DNA of 64,000 nt from Actinoallomurus purpureus (GTDB taxonomy: Bacteria > Actinomycetota > Actinomycetes > Streptosporangiales > Streptosporangiaceae): NCBI RefSeq assembly GCF_024055795.1, contig NZ_JAMXMY010000003.1, positions 62,001 to 126,000 on the forward strand, given 5' to 3'. Below are positions 26,384-35,063 of this stretch, piece by piece; position 1 is the first letter of the stretch, and each line of letters starts with the position of its first letter. The notes under the pieces are model-generated. The model was not told the origin of the DNA, ran no database searches, and saw nothing but the letters and a program-made list of their open reading frames with translations. Both the position numbers and the translations under genes were made by a program.

Positions 26384-27409
26384 ATGAGTTACGAGGCCGC
26401 CGAGAACAGGTACGAGAGCATCCCCTACCGCCGGACGGGGCGCAGCGGGCTGAAGCTGCCCGCCGTGTCGCTGGGGCTGTGGCACAACTTCGGGGGCGAC
26501 AAGCCCCTCGACACGCAGCGGGCCATCCTGCGCCGGGCGTTCGACCTCGGCGTCACCCACTTCGACCTCGCGAACAACTACGGACCCCCGTACGGGTCGG
26601 CAGAGGCCAACTTCGGGCAGATCTTCCGGGAGGACTTCCGGGCGTACCGCGACGAGATCGTGCTGTCGACCAAGGCGGGCTATGACATGTGGCCCGGGCC
26701 GTACGGCGAGTGGGGTTCGCGGAAGTATCTGCTGGCCAGCCTCGACCAGTCGCTCGCCCGGATGGGCGTGGACTACGTCGACATCTTCTACAGCCACCGG
26801 TTCGACCCGGAGACGCCCCTCGAAGAGACGATGGGCGCGCTCGACCACGCGGTGCGGTCGGGCAAGGCGCTCTACGCCGGGATCTCGTCGTACTCGCCGG
26901 AGCGTACCGCCGAGGCGGCCGCCATCCTGCGGGACATGGGCACTCCGCTGCTCATCCACCAGCCGTCGTACTCGATGCTGAACCGCTGGATCGAGGGCGG
27001 TCTGCTGGACACGCTGGAGCAGGAGGGCATCGGCTGCATCGCGTTCTCGCCGCTGGCACAGGGCATGCTGACCGACAAGTACCTGAACGGCGTCCCGGAG
27101 GGGTCGCGGGCCAGTCAGGGCAAGTCGCTGTCGACGGACCTGCTCACCGAGGACACCCTCAGGCACATCCGTACGCTCAACGAGATGGCCGGGGAGCGCG
27201 GTCAGACGCTGGCGCAGATGGCCATCGCCTGGACGCTGCGGGACCCGCGGGTCACCTCCGCGCTGATCGGGGCGAGCAGCGTGGCGCAGCTGGAGGACAG
27301 CCTCGGCGCCCTGGACCGCCTCGGCTTCGGCGACGACGAGCTGGCCGCCATCGACCGCGACGCGGTCGAGGCCGGCATCAACATCTGGGCCGCTTCCAGC
27401 GCCCACTGA
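26384..27409 (+). CDS. Aldo/keto reductase, YghZ/L-glyceraldehyde 3-phosphate reductase type
   Basis: A 341-aa reductase matching the E. coli YghZ length. It has YESIPYRRTGRSGLKLPAVS, LGLWHNFGGD, the Asp/Tyr of HFDLANNYGPPYGSAE, the lysine in VLSTKAGYDMWPGPYG and the histidine in IFYSHRFDPETP. The WPGPYGEWGSRKYL block is characteristic of the Gpr/YghZ branch, which reduces L-glyceraldehyde 3-phosphate and methylglyoxal. ATG 26384 is chosen over an upstream start because it begins the conserved region. It is convergent with the membrane protein at 27413, 3 bp apart. Confidence 0.92.
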   Translation: MSYEAAENRYESIPYRRTGRSGLKLPAVSLGLWHNFGGDKPLDTQRAILRRAFDLGVTHFDLANNYGPPYGSAEANFGQIFREDFRAYRDEIVLSTKAGYDMWPGPYGEWGSRKYLLASLDQSLARMGVDYVDIFYSHRFDPETPLEETMGALDHAVRSGKALYAGISSYSPERTAEAAAILRDMGTPLLIHQPSYSMLNRWIEGGLLDTLEQEGIGCIAFSPLAQGMLTDKYLNGVPEGSRASQGKSLSTDLLTEDTLRHIRTLNEMAGERGQTLAQMAIAWTLRDPRVTSALIGASSVAQLEDSLGALDRLGFGDDELAAIDRDAVEAGINIWAASSAH

Positions 27410-27412
27410 TCC

Positions 27413-28057
27413 TCAGGCCGTGATGAGCAGGGTGGCCGCGCCCGCGCCGATGAGCGCGGCCGCCCACACTCGGTCGAGGTTGAACCAGGCGCGGCGCAGG
27501 ATGGCCAGGCCCACGACCTCGTACACGAGGACGGCGATGGTGCCCGCGACGACGAACATGGCCAGGGTGTGCACGCCCGTCACGAACACCGCCGCCATGA
27601 CGGCGCTGCCCGCGCCGGAGGCCATGCCGTGGGAGTGTCCGGGCACGGTCACGGCGCCGTGGGTCAGCACGGGCAGCAGCATGAGCCCGGCCCCGTGCGC
27701 GGAGGACATGAGGAACGACCAGCCGGCCAGCTGCCAGAGCGTCAGCCGCATGCCCACCCAGCGGAAGTGACGGCTGGACAGCAGCCGCCACAGGCCGAAC
27801 CCGACCAGGAGCACGCCCCCGCCGATCGCCACGATCCGGGAGGTCAGCACCGACCCGGTGAGCGTGACGACGGCCGCGACGACGAACACGGACGCGGCGT
27901 GCCCGGCCGCGATCGCGGGCAGCGACTGCAGCACCGGCGCGCGCGACCGCTCCTGCAGGCCCCGGGCCACGGCGAACAGCCAGCCCATCCCCGGGTTCAG
28001 GCCGTGGAAGGCGCCGAGGGCGACCAGCGCCACCAGCGAACCGTCGTTGACTGTCAT
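27413..28057 (-). CDS. Polytopic membrane protein coupled to SBP56
   Basis: A 214-aa integral membrane protein with about six hydrophobic segments and the N-terminal motif LGAFHGLNPGMGWLFAVARG. A histidine-bearing stretch (LTHGAVTVPGHSHGMASG) lies between segments and could bind a metal. The pattern recalls the UreH/TauE-like metal or sulfite transport families, but I cannot assign it firmly. Its ATG overlaps the stop of the SBP56 gene by 4 bp (ATGA), so they are co-translated. The coupling suggests a role in metal supply to, or product export from, the oxidase; that is inference. Confidence 0.8.
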   Translation of the reverse strand: MTVNDGSLVALVALGAFHGLNPGMGWLFAVARGLQERSRAPVLQSLPAIAAGHAASVFVVAAVVTLTGSVLTSRIVAIGGGVLLVGFGLWRLLSSRHFRWVGMRLTLWQLAGWSFLMSSAHGAGLMLLPVLTHGAVTVPGHSHGMASGAGSAVMAAVFVTGVHTLAMFVVAGTIAVLVYEVVGLAILRRAWFNLDRVWAAALIGAGAATLLITA

Positions 28058-29451
28058 GGGTAGCAGTAGGAGTCGGAAGACGCGTCGCCGCCCTGGAGAC
28101 GGGTCTGGTGGGGGCGCAGGCCCCGGAAGTCGTCGCCGTGCGGGAAGAACCGCTCGTCGAAGGTGAAGTCCGCGCCCGAGTCGAGCTTGGCCGCCCAGGC
28201 GCCGACGCCGTCGGGGTAGAACTGGTCGTCCCACGCGCCGTACAGCGAGTTCGTGACGTACACGCGCCTGCCGTCGCGGCTGACCTCGACCATCTGCGGG
28301 CCGCCGGCGAGCGGCAGGTCGGGCGCTGCCGGGTGCGGGGTGCGGCGCGTGATCCCGCCGATCCGCACCGAACCGGCCTCCACCGGGTTGAACGGGTCGG
28401 ACACGTCGTAGCGCTTCAGCTCGCCGGTGCCCCAGCACGAGACGTACAGGTAGCGGTCGTCGACCGACAGGTCGATGTCGGTGACCAGCGGCGGCACCGC
28501 CCCGAACGGCGCGATCACCGGCGGCAGGTCTCCCGGGCCGGCGGGCTCGGCGGGGATCGTGATGACCTTGCGGGCCTTGAACTCGTCGTCCTCGCGGTAC
28601 CAGACCCAGACCGAGGCGGACAGGTCCTCGACGCTGACGACGACGCCGGCGAAGCCGTACGTCTTGGTCGGGTCGTGGGCGGGCCGCAGTTCGAGGACCA
28701 TCTGGTGCTCGTCGCCGAGGTCGACCGTCTGGACGTGGCGGCGTTTGCGCAGGTCCCAGAAGTGCAGGGCGTGGCCGTACTTGCGGCCGAGCAGCAGCTC
28801 GGCGTTCACACCGTCCTCGATCATCGACGGCGTGCCCCACTCGGAGGTGACCATGACGTCCTGCGTGATGTGCCACCAGAAGTCGTACGCGAGGTGCTGC
28901 GGGCCGCGGTCGGCCTCCCAGCGGCCCAGCACCTCGAACGACGTGTGGTCGAGCAGCGCGATGCCGCCGGGCCCGTCGGCGCCGTTCGCGCCGCCCAGCG
29001 CGGAGACGTAGAGGGCGTCGGGGCCGCAGTGCACGGTGTGCGGCCGGGAGTAGCCGGCGCGTTTCGCCAGCTCGTCCGGCTCGATGACCTTGACGATGGA
29101 CGGCTTGACCGGGTCGTCCTTGACGTCGATGACGTAGACCCGGGAGGAGCGGAGGCCGGGCACGATGAGGTAGCGGCGCTCGACGTGGGGGTGCGGGGCG
29201 TTCGGGCAGAGGGCGCTGCTGCAGGCGTTCCACCCGAAGTGGTGCAGCTCGTCACCGGTGTGGGGCAGGTCCGTCCAGCCGACGACGGAGCCGTACGAGG
29301 TGGAGGCCGGGTCGACGTCGACCACGGCGATCGCGTCGGGCCGCTCGGCGGACCGGTCGAACGCGGCGATGTAGGCGAGGGTCTCGGGCGCGGCGTTCAC
29401 CGCTTCGCGGGGGGACGGGTAGAAGGTCGGATCCGGTCTCCACAGAGCCAT
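28054..29451 (-). CDS. Selenium-binding protein SBP56 / methanethiol oxidase
   Basis: A 465-aa beta-propeller of the SBP56 family. Bacterial MtoX and human SELENBP1 oxidise methanethiol to formaldehyde, H2S and H2O2 with copper. Hallmarks include SREAVNAAPETLAY-like N-terminus (residues 14-26), HHFGWNACSSALC with the conserved cysteines, HTVHCGPDALYVSALGG, VMVTSEWGTPSMIEDG, TDIDLSVDDRYLYVSCWGTG, GGPQMVEVSRDGRRVYVTNS and the C-terminal DSYCYP. No signal peptide is visible, unlike periplasmic proteobacterial MtoX. A membrane protein gene overlaps its stop. Divergent from a CHAP gene. Confidence 0.9.
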   Translation of the reverse strand: MALWRPDPTFYPSPREAVNAAPETLAYIAAFDRSAERPDAIAVVDVDPASTSYGSVVGWTDLPHTGDELHHFGWNACSSALCPNAPHPHVERRYLIVPGLRSSRVYVIDVKDDPVKPSIVKVIEPDELAKRAGYSRPHTVHCGPDALYVSALGGANGADGPGGIALLDHTSFEVLGRWEADRGPQHLAYDFWWHITQDVMVTSEWGTPSMIEDGVNAELLLGRKYGHALHFWDLRKRRHVQTVDLGDEHQMVLELRPAHDPTKTYGFAGVVVSVEDLSASVWVWYREDDEFKARKVITIPAEPAGPGDLPPVIAPFGAVPPLVTDIDLSVDDRYLYVSCWGTGELKRYDVSDPFNPVEAGSVRIGGITRRTPHPAAPDLPLAGGPQMVEVSRDGRRVYVTNSLYGAWDDQFYPDGVGAWAAKLDSGADFTFDERFFPHGDDFRGLRPHQTRLQGGDASSDSYCYP

Positions 29452-29523
29452 TCCACGCTCCTTCGGCAGGCGGCGTCGTCACGCACCGTACAGGCGTCCG
29501 TACGGATCCATCCTCGCCGAAGA

Positions 29524-29545
29524 TCCCTATCGGCTCAATAGGGAA
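29524..29545. promoter_or_regulatory. Short inverted repeat in the SBP56/CHAP divergent region
   Basis: TCCCTAT and ATAGGGA form a 7-bp inverted repeat with a 7-nt spacer in the 168-bp region between two divergent genes. It could be an operator; no regulator is assigned. Confidence 0.3.
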
Positions 29546-29619
29546 TTCGGGTGCCATCTGAAACCACCATTTGTCCTGACTCACGGACAACTGTTCCGTC
29601 ACTGTGCCACGGTGAACTC

Positions 29620-30642
29620 ATGGCACCGGAACCCCTTCCGCCCCAGGTTCCCGGCGGCACCGGTCCACGGCCCGAAGACGGTCCGCAGGACGTGTCGCAG
29701 GACCCCGGCTCAATCTCCATCGAGGCGACCGTCCCCCCGGCCGCGAAGAAGATGATCGAGGTCGCCCGCTCGCAGCTCGGCTACCACGAGGCGGCAGACG
29801 GCCACACGAAGTACGGCCAGTGGTACGCCGACCGCCACCACGACCCCGGCTTCGAGAACGCCAACTGGTGCGACATGGGCCTGTCCTGGTGCGCGTGGAA
29901 GGCCGCTGCGGGCTCCGTCGTCGGCGAGTACGCCTACACCCCCTGGCATGCCCAGTGGTTCGACGACCAGGGCCGCTGGGGCACCCGGCCGCACGTCGGC
30001 GACCTGGTCTTCTACGACTGGGAGGGCGGCCACTCGATCTCCGGCATCGACCACATCGGCCTCGTCGAGGAGCTGAGGTCCGACGGGCGGATCGTGACGA
30101 TCGAGTTCAACACGAGCGACGCCGTCATGCGGCGCGTCCGCACCCCCGCCGGCATCGTCGTCGGTTACGGCTCACCCGACTACAAATCCCTGGAGGACGA
30201 CATGGCCGAGGTGGTCAGCCTAGGCGCCGGCGAGAAGCAGAACGTCCCGGCGTCCAACGACATCTCGATCAAGTTCCGCAAGGAGTACTCCGACAGCCAC
30301 GGCCACCACTCCCCGGACGGCTACTCGATCATCGTCGGATCCTCGGTCTGGGCCGTCTGCGACGCGATCGTCCAGTTGACCGGCCTGAAGGCGAACGACC
30401 CGGTCGACGTCGCCTGGTCCCGGATGAAGGCACCCGCCAAGGACGGCGACCCCTGGACGTTGCTGGACGACGCCTGGCGCACGCCGTTCCGCGCCGCCCC
30501 CGACGGGACCATTCGCGCGCAGCTCGGCGGCCAGCTCGGGCTCGACAAGGACACGCGGATGCGGCTGCGCGTCTACAACCCCAACGCCTACCCGGTCACC
30601 GTGGCCTCGGCGCTGGCCAAAGTGGCCTTCCTGAAGTACTAG
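29620..30642 (+). CDS. CHAP-domain protein
   Basis: A 340-aa protein. Residues about 40-190 form a CHAP amidase/peptidase domain: MIEVARSQLGYHEAADGHTK, the catalytic cysteine in NANWCDMGLSWCAW, HVGDLVFYDW and the histidine in GIDHIGLVEEL. Such domains cut peptidoglycan cross-bridges. The proline-rich N-terminus lacks a signal peptide. The C-terminal roughly 130 residues (DISIKFRKEYSDSHGHHSPD onward) are not recognised and may bind a partner. ATG 29620 is used; an upstream ATG at 29551 is possible but adds no conserved sequence. Export route and role are unclear; a phage- or tail-like origin is possible but unproven. Confidence 0.8.
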   Translation: MAPEPLPPQVPGGTGPRPEDGPQDVSQDPGSISIEATVPPAAKKMIEVARSQLGYHEAADGHTKYGQWYADRHHDPGFENANWCDMGLSWCAWKAAAGSVVGEYAYTPWHAQWFDDQGRWGTRPHVGDLVFYDWEGGHSISGIDHIGLVEELRSDGRIVTIEFNTSDAVMRRVRTPAGIVVGYGSPDYKSLEDDMAEVVSLGAGEKQNVPASNDISIKFRKEYSDSHGHHSPDGYSIIVGSSVWAVCDAIVQLTGLKANDPVDVAWSRMKAPAKDGDPWTLLDDAWRTPFRAAPDGTIRAQLGGQLGLDKDTRMRLRVYNPNAYPVTVASALAKVAFLKY

Positions 30643-30718
30643 GCCAGATGAGGCCGGAAGGGCCTGAGGTGACCCGGGTGACGAAGGATCACACCCGATG
30701 CTGGCACAATCAGCTCGC

Positions 30719-31777
30719 GTGACCGACCTCGTGCAGCTGCTCACCCCGGAGGGGGAGCGGATCGACCATCCCCGGTATCCCTTCGAGATCAGCGGGGAGG
30801 AGGCCCGGGGGCTCTTCCGCGACATGACGCTCGTACGGCGGTTCGACACCGAGGCGATGGCATTGCAGCGGCAGGGCGAGCTGGGCCTGTGGGCGCCGCT
30901 CCTCGGGCAGGAGGCCGCGCAGATCGGCACCGCCCGCGCCCTGCGGCCGGAGGATTTCGTCTTCCCCAGCTACCGGGAGCACGGCATCGCGTACTGCCGC
31001 GGAGTGTCGCCGGCGAACCTGCTGGAGCTGTGGCGGTGCACCTCGTACGGCGGGTGGGACGCCGAGAAGTTCCGGATGGCCGGTTACGCGCTCGTGATCG
31101 GCGCGCAGACGCTGCAGGCCGTCGGCTACGCCATGGGCGTGCAGCGCGACGGGGCGCCGGAGGCCGTGCTGGCCTGCTTCGGCGACGGCGCGACCAGCCA
31201 GGGCGACGTCAACGAGGCGTTCGTGTGGGCGGGCGCGCAGAACGCCCCCGTCGTCTTCCTCTGCCAGAACAACCACTGGGCGATCTCCGCGCCGCTGGAG
31301 ACACAGACCCGTGTGCCGCTCTACCGCCGCGCGGCGGGCTTCGGCTTCCCCGGCGTGCGCGTGGACGGCAACGACGTGTTCGCCTGCCTGGCCGTCGCCC
31401 GTACGGCGCTGGAGCGGGCGCGCGCGGGTGAGGGGCCGACGCTCATCGAGGCCTACACCTACCGGATGAGCGCCCACACGACCTCCGACGACCCGAGGCG
31501 CTACCGGGCCGACGCCGAGCTGGAGGAGTGGCGGCTGAAGGACCCGATCGAGCGGCTCCGCGCCTACCTCACCAAGAACGAGCTGGCCGGCGACGACTTC
31601 TTCGAGGCCCTGGACGCCGAGGCGGACGAGCTCGGCCGCCGCGTCCGCGCCGAATGCCGGGCGCTGCCCGACCCGGACCCGCGCGAGATGTTCGACCACG
31701 TCTACGCGGGGACGCACGCGCAACTGGCCGAGGAGCGGGTCGCTTTCCTGGACTATCTCGACACGTTCGCCGACTGA
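30719..31777 (+). CDS. pdhA: Pyruvate/2-oxoacid dehydrogenase E1 component, alpha subunit
   Basis: A 352-aa thiamine-diphosphate enzyme subunit that decarboxylates pyruvate or a branched-chain 2-oxoacid. The ThDP motif GDGATSQGDVNEAF...QNNHWAIS is intact, with LLGQEAAQIGTARAL and FPSYREHGIAYCRG earlier and TYRMSAHTTSDDPRRYR (phosphorylation-loop region) later. GTG 30719 is chosen because homologues start just before DLVQLLTPEG and a CACAAT box precedes it at leaderless distance; ATG 30698 is an alternative. The E1-beta and E2 genes that normally follow are absent, so it is an orphan subunit here. Confidence 0.88.
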   Translation: MTDLVQLLTPEGERIDHPRYPFEISGEEARGLFRDMTLVRRFDTEAMALQRQGELGLWAPLLGQEAAQIGTARALRPEDFVFPSYREHGIAYCRGVSPANLLELWRCTSYGGWDAEKFRMAGYALVIGAQTLQAVGYAMGVQRDGAPEAVLACFGDGATSQGDVNEAFVWAGAQNAPVVFLCQNNHWAISAPLETQTRVPLYRRAAGFGFPGVRVDGNDVFACLAVARTALERARAGEGPTLIEAYTYRMSAHTTSDDPRRYRADAELEEWRLKDPIERLRAYLTKNELAGDDFFEALDAEADELGRRVRAECRALPDPDPREMFDHVYAGTHAQLAEERVAFLDYLDTFAD

Positions 31778-31953
31778 CGGGAAGAATGGAGGCGAACGCC
31801 GCACGCCGGGGTGATCACGCCCGGCGGATTCCGCCTTGGGGGAGGGGGACGCCGGCCCACGGCGGGCGTTCGTCTACGATTTTTGCGTCTCGGCATCCGC
31901 GGTGGTGAACGTGCCGACGACGGCCCGCACCACCGCCACTCCAAGGAGAATCG

Positions 31954-32187
31954 TTGAGCAGCCCGAGTACCAAAGACAACCTGGATCTCGCCGAGAGCGC
32001 GCGGGACCTGGCCGACCGCGCACCGTCCGGATCGCTGGAGAAGGCCGCCGCCGGATCCGTCGCCGTCACGTGCGCGACCACTCGCGACTTCGAGCAGGCA
32101 CGGAGCGTCCTGGGCGGCGTCGTGCCCGACGACGTACGGAGGGCGGCGATCGAGCTCCTCGAGCGGCTCGCCGCCGGCCACCGGTGA
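31954..32187 (+). CDS. Small hypothetical protein
   Basis: A 77-aa protein beginning at TTG 31954, supported by a strong AAGGAG at 31943-31948. The sequence is helical and acidic at first (KDNLDLAESARDLADRAPSG), then SVAVTCATTRDFEQARSVLG and DDVRRAAIELLERLAAG. No domain recognised. A terminator hairpin follows 12 bp after the stop, so it is probably a stand-alone or end-of-operon gene. Confidence 0.6.
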   Translation: MSSPSTKDNLDLAESARDLADRAPSGSLEKAAAGSVAVTCATTRDFEQARSVLGGVVPDDVRRAAIELLERLAAGHR

Positions 32188-32199
32188 CCCCGGCTCCGG

Positions 32200-32222
32200 C
32201 CCGGCACCACGAGGGTGCCGGG
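32200..32222 (+). terminator. Terminator hairpin
   Basis: Perfect 9-bp stem (32200-32208 with 32214-32222), loop ACGAG, extendable beyond a one-base mismatch on each side. It lies between the small gene and the convergent NmrA gene. Confidence 0.7.
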
Positions 32223-32318
32223 TCCGGACGGGTCTCCGGGGCGAACGGTCGGTCCGGATCCGGTCTCACGGGGATGCGGGCCCGGCCTGACCTGAGGAGC
32301 GCTTGAGCCGGAGCGGCC

Positions 32319-33137
32319 TCAGCGGAAGTCGGCGGCGTGATCGGCCGCCCACTCCGCGAACGTGCGCGCCGGCCTGCCCGTGATCCGCGTAAAGTCCGGT
32401 GATATCTCCGCCGGGCGTTCGGTGAGCTGGGCGAACATCCGCAGCAGGGTGTCCGCGATCGCCGGCGGGATGTAGCTGCCGATCATGCCCGTGCGGGCCT
32501 CCTCGGGCGTGATCTCCTCGAAGCGCACCGGCCGGCCGATCGCCTCGCCGATGACGCGGGCCTGGTCGACCTGGGTCAGTGACTCCGGGCCCGTCAGCGC
32601 CGGCTTGGCCCCCACCAGATCGTCGTCGAGCAGAGCGCGGGCCGCGACCTCCGCGATGTCCCTCTCGTGGATCAGGCTGAACCGCGCGGCGCCGTACGCC
32701 GCGCGGGCGACCCCCTGTGAGCGGATTGATCCGGCCCACGAGAGCGTGTTGGAGGCGAAGGCGCCCGGCCGCAGGAACGTCCACTCCAGCCCCGACTCCT
32801 CCACCGCCCGCTCGAGGTCCCGGTGGCTGACCGCGATGGTGTTGTCCGGATCGTCGTCGAGGGCGGACAGGGAGGACAGCACGACGACTCGGCGTACGCC
32901 GTGCTCCGCGGCCTTCTTCAACAGCGGGCCGGCCGCGTGCTGGACCGTCATGGCGTTCAGGAACACAGCTCTGACGCCGTCCATGGGCAGGTCGTCGGTC
33001 GCGGCGACCTCGACCCCATCCGGGAGCCCTGCGTCGGCGGGGCGGCGGGTGAGGGCGCGGACGGGCGCCCCCAGCGCGAGCAGGGCGTCGATGAGGGGGC
33101 GGCCGACGTTTCCGGTGGCCCCGGTGATCAGGAACAT
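32319..33137 (-). CDS. NmrA family NAD(P)-binding protein
   Basis: A 272-aa atypical short-chain dehydrogenase/redox sensor. The Rossmann motif MFLITGATGNVGRPLIDALL is at the N-terminus, then RRVVVLSSLSALDDDPDN, HRDLERAVEESGLEWTFLRP and the SLIHERDIAEVAARALLDD segment. AAGGAGAG lies 6 nt before ATG 33137. It is divergent from a TetR repressor with paired operator sequences between, so its expression is probably derepressed by a small ligand. NmrA proteins commonly reduce quinones or sense NADPH; the exact role is unknown. Confidence 0.9.
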   Translation of the reverse strand: MFLITGATGNVGRPLIDALLALGAPVRALTRRPADAGLPDGVEVAATDDLPMDGVRAVFLNAMTVQHAAGPLLKKAAEHGVRRVVVLSSLSALDDDPDNTIAVSHRDLERAVEESGLEWTFLRPGAFASNTLSWAGSIRSQGVARAAYGAARFSLIHERDIAEVAARALLDDDLVGAKPALTGPESLTQVDQARVIGEAIGRPVRFEEITPEEARTGMIGSYIPPAIADTLLRMFAQLTERPAEISPDFTRITGRPARTFAEWAADHAADFR

Positions 33138-33174
33138 GACTCTCTCCTTGCGATGGTCGTCAGACGTCCCCATA

Positions 33175-33213
33175 CTTCAACCAATCAGATGAAGACGTCA
33201 ACCATCTAGATGG
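33175..33213. promoter_or_regulatory. Probable TetR operator region
   Basis: Two related 15-bp blocks, TCAACCAATCAGATG and TCAACCATCTAGATG, lie in tandem, the second containing the perfect palindrome CCATCTAGATGG at 33202-33213. They sit between the divergent NmrA and TetR genes. Confidence 0.6.
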
Positions 33214-33241
33214 GTGAGGGATCGCTGGATATCGTTGCCGC

Positions 33242-33838
33242 ATGGAGGAGACGGGGCGTCCGCCGCGGCGGACGCCGGCAGCCGAGGAGCGCAAACTCGA
33301 CGCGGAGCGCTCCCGGAGGCTGCTCCTCGACGCGGCGCTGGAGGAGTTCGCCGCCAAGGGGTACGCCGGCGCCCGCGTTCAGGACATCGCCGACCGGGCC
33401 GGCGTCAACAAACAGCTGATCAGCTACTACTTCGGCGGTAAGCAGGGCCTCTATGAGTGCCTGAAACGCCAGTGGCTGGAGCGGGAGGCGGAGTTCAACC
33501 GTCCCGACATCCCGTTCGACGAGCTGATCGTGCGCTACCTCGAGGCGACGTTGGCCGATCCGCGCGGGACGCGGCTCCTGACCTGGCAGGGGCTGGCCGA
33601 CACGGACGCCCCCGCGTGGGAGGACGACCTCGCGGACATCCGGCAGCGCCAGGCCCGTGGCGACATCGGAGATGACCTCGATCCGGGCGTCGTCCTGCTG
33701 CTGTGCCTGGCCGCCGTGTCGGCGCCGGTCGTGATGCCGCAGAAGGTCCGCGGCATCCTCGGGCTCGAACCGGACTCGGAGGAGTTCCGGGAGCTCTACA
33801 CGGAGCAGTTGCGGCGGATCATGCGCCGCCTCGCCTGA
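33242..33838 (+). CDS. TetR/AcrR family transcriptional regulator
   Basis: A 198-aa repressor. The N-terminal helix-turn-helix reads RLLLDAALEEFAAKGYAGAR then VQDIADRAGVNKQLISYYFG followed by GKQGLYECL. The C-terminal ligand domain is helical and lacks a recognised subfamily signature. It is divergent from the NmrA-like oxidoreductase with operator-like repeats between, so it most likely controls that gene and itself. Confidence 0.92.
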   Translation: MEETGRPPRRTPAAEERKLDAERSRRLLLDAALEEFAAKGYAGARVQDIADRAGVNKQLISYYFGGKQGLYECLKRQWLEREAEFNRPDIPFDELIVRYLEATLADPRGTRLLTWQGLADTDAPAWEDDLADIRQRQARGDIGDDLDPGVVLLLCLAAVSAPVVMPQKVRGILGLEPDSEEFRELYTEQLRRIMRRLA

Positions 33839-33937
33839 GGCGGCAGGGGAAAGGCGGCCGTGCTCCCGGCCGGGGTCCGTGGGCGTTGTCGCCCCATCGT
33901 CCGGAACACAGGGTGTGATCTCGGTAGAATCTCGACT

Positions 33938-34258
33938 GTGGCCGAGCCGAAGTTCGAGATTCAGATGCTGCACGACCGCATCATGGTGCGCCCCGAGAAG
34001 GAATCGGGGGAGCGCCGCAGCAGCGGGGGCATCGTGATCCCGGCGACCGCCGAGCAGGCCAACCGGCTGGTGTGGGGCGAGGTCTGCGGCGTCGGGCACA
34101 ACGTGCGCACTGTCAAGGTCGGCGACATGGTGCTGTACCACGAGGAGGACCGCTTCGAGGTCGAGGTCCAGGGCGAGCAGTACCTCGTGATGCGCGAGCG
34201 CGACCTGCACGCCGTCGCCAACGAGCGCCCCGAGTACGGCACGGGTCTCTACCTGTAG
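33938..34258 (+). CDS. GroES-family (Cpn10-like) co-chaperone
   Basis: A 106-aa protein with the Cpn10 fold: FEIQMLHDRIMVRPEKESGE, mobile-loop-like RRSSGGIVIPATAEQ, then VGDMVLYHEEDRFEVEVQGE and QYLVMRERDLHAVA. It is diverged from housekeeping GroES and carries a C-terminal extension (NERPEYGTGLYL). No GroEL gene is adjacent. GTG 33938 is preceded by TAGAAT at 33925-33930, fitting a leaderless message. It probably acts as an accessory co-chaperone; role unproven. Confidence 0.85.
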   Translation: MAEPKFEIQMLHDRIMVRPEKESGERRSSGGIVIPATAEQANRLVWGEVCGVGHNVRTVKVGDMVLYHEEDRFEVEVQGEQYLVMRERDLHAVANERPEYGTGLYL

Positions 34259-34289
34259 GACGAGTGTCCCCAGCGCGGCCCGCGTCCCC

Positions 34290-35063
34290 TCACAGCGGCA
34301 GGGTGAACGCCGACAGGCGGGAGTAGACGCCCGGATAGCCCGCGCGGGCACAGCCGTACGCCCAGGAGGTCAGGCCGGCCAGCCGGCCCCGGATGATGAG
34401 CGGGCCGCCGCTGTCGAACAGGCAGGTGTCGGCCTGCGGCGAACCCGCGCACACCATGTCCTTGGCCTCGAAGGCGTCGCGACCGTACGCCGCCGCACAG
34501 CGCGCGTCCGAGGCGATCGGCACGGTGGCCTCGCGCAGCCGCGCGTTGAACAGGTCCCGCTCCGAGGTCGTGCCCCAGCCGAGCACCCGCGCGTCGGCCC
34601 CCGGCGGATAGGTGCCGTACCGGCCGATCACGGGCAGCGGCACGCGGCTCATCGGTCGCGTCAGCGTGAGCAGGGCCACGTCGTGGTGCTCGACCGTCTC
34701 ACCCTTGAACGACGACTCGCGGAAGTCCGGATGCACCCAGACCTTCTTGACCTGGACGCTCTCGCCGTCCTTCTTCGACAGGTCGGCGCGGCCGAACACG
34801 GCGCTCAGCAGGCCTGGCACCTGGCGCAGGAAGTTCACGCAGTGCGCCGCCGTCACGACCTTGTCCGGCGCCACGAGCACGCCGCCGCAGAACTGCCCGG
34901 AGGGCCGGATCAGGAACGCCGGGGTGCCGATCGCCGCCAGCCAGGACGGCGGGCCGGTGAGCGAGCCGCCGACGATCGCGTTCGCCGGGGGCGTCACCGG
35001 GCCGGCGCACAGCACCAGCGCCGACAGGACGACCGCAGCGATACGGCGCGGGAACAGGGGCAT
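34290..35063 (-). CDS. Secreted trypsin-like serine protease (S1)
   Basis: A 257-aa chymotrypsin-fold protease with a signal peptide (RRIAAVVLSALVLCAGPV, cleavage near PPANA) directly followed by the mature-type N-terminus IVGGS, so almost no propeptide. The triad is complete: His in VVTAAHCV, Asp in HHDVALLTL and Ser in LFDSGGPLII. The usual GDSGGP is FDSGGP here. TSWAYGCARAGYPGVYSRLS closes the domain. It is convergent with the GroES-like gene. Specificity residue Asp six before Ser (DTCLFDSGGP) suggests trypsin-like cleavage after Arg/Lys. Confidence 0.92.
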   Translation of the reverse strand: MPLFPRRIAAVVLSALVLCAGPVTPPANAIVGGSLTGPPSWLAAIGTPAFLIRPSGQFCGGVLVAPDKVVTAAHCVNFLRQVPGLLSAVFGRADLSKKDGESVQVKKVWVHPDFRESSFKGETVEHHDVALLTLTRPMSRVPLPVIGRYGTYPPGADARVLGWGTTSERDLFNARLREATVPIASDARCAAAYGRDAFEAKDMVCAGSPQADTCLFDSGGPLIIRGRLAGLTSWAYGCARAGYPGVYSRLSAFTLPL

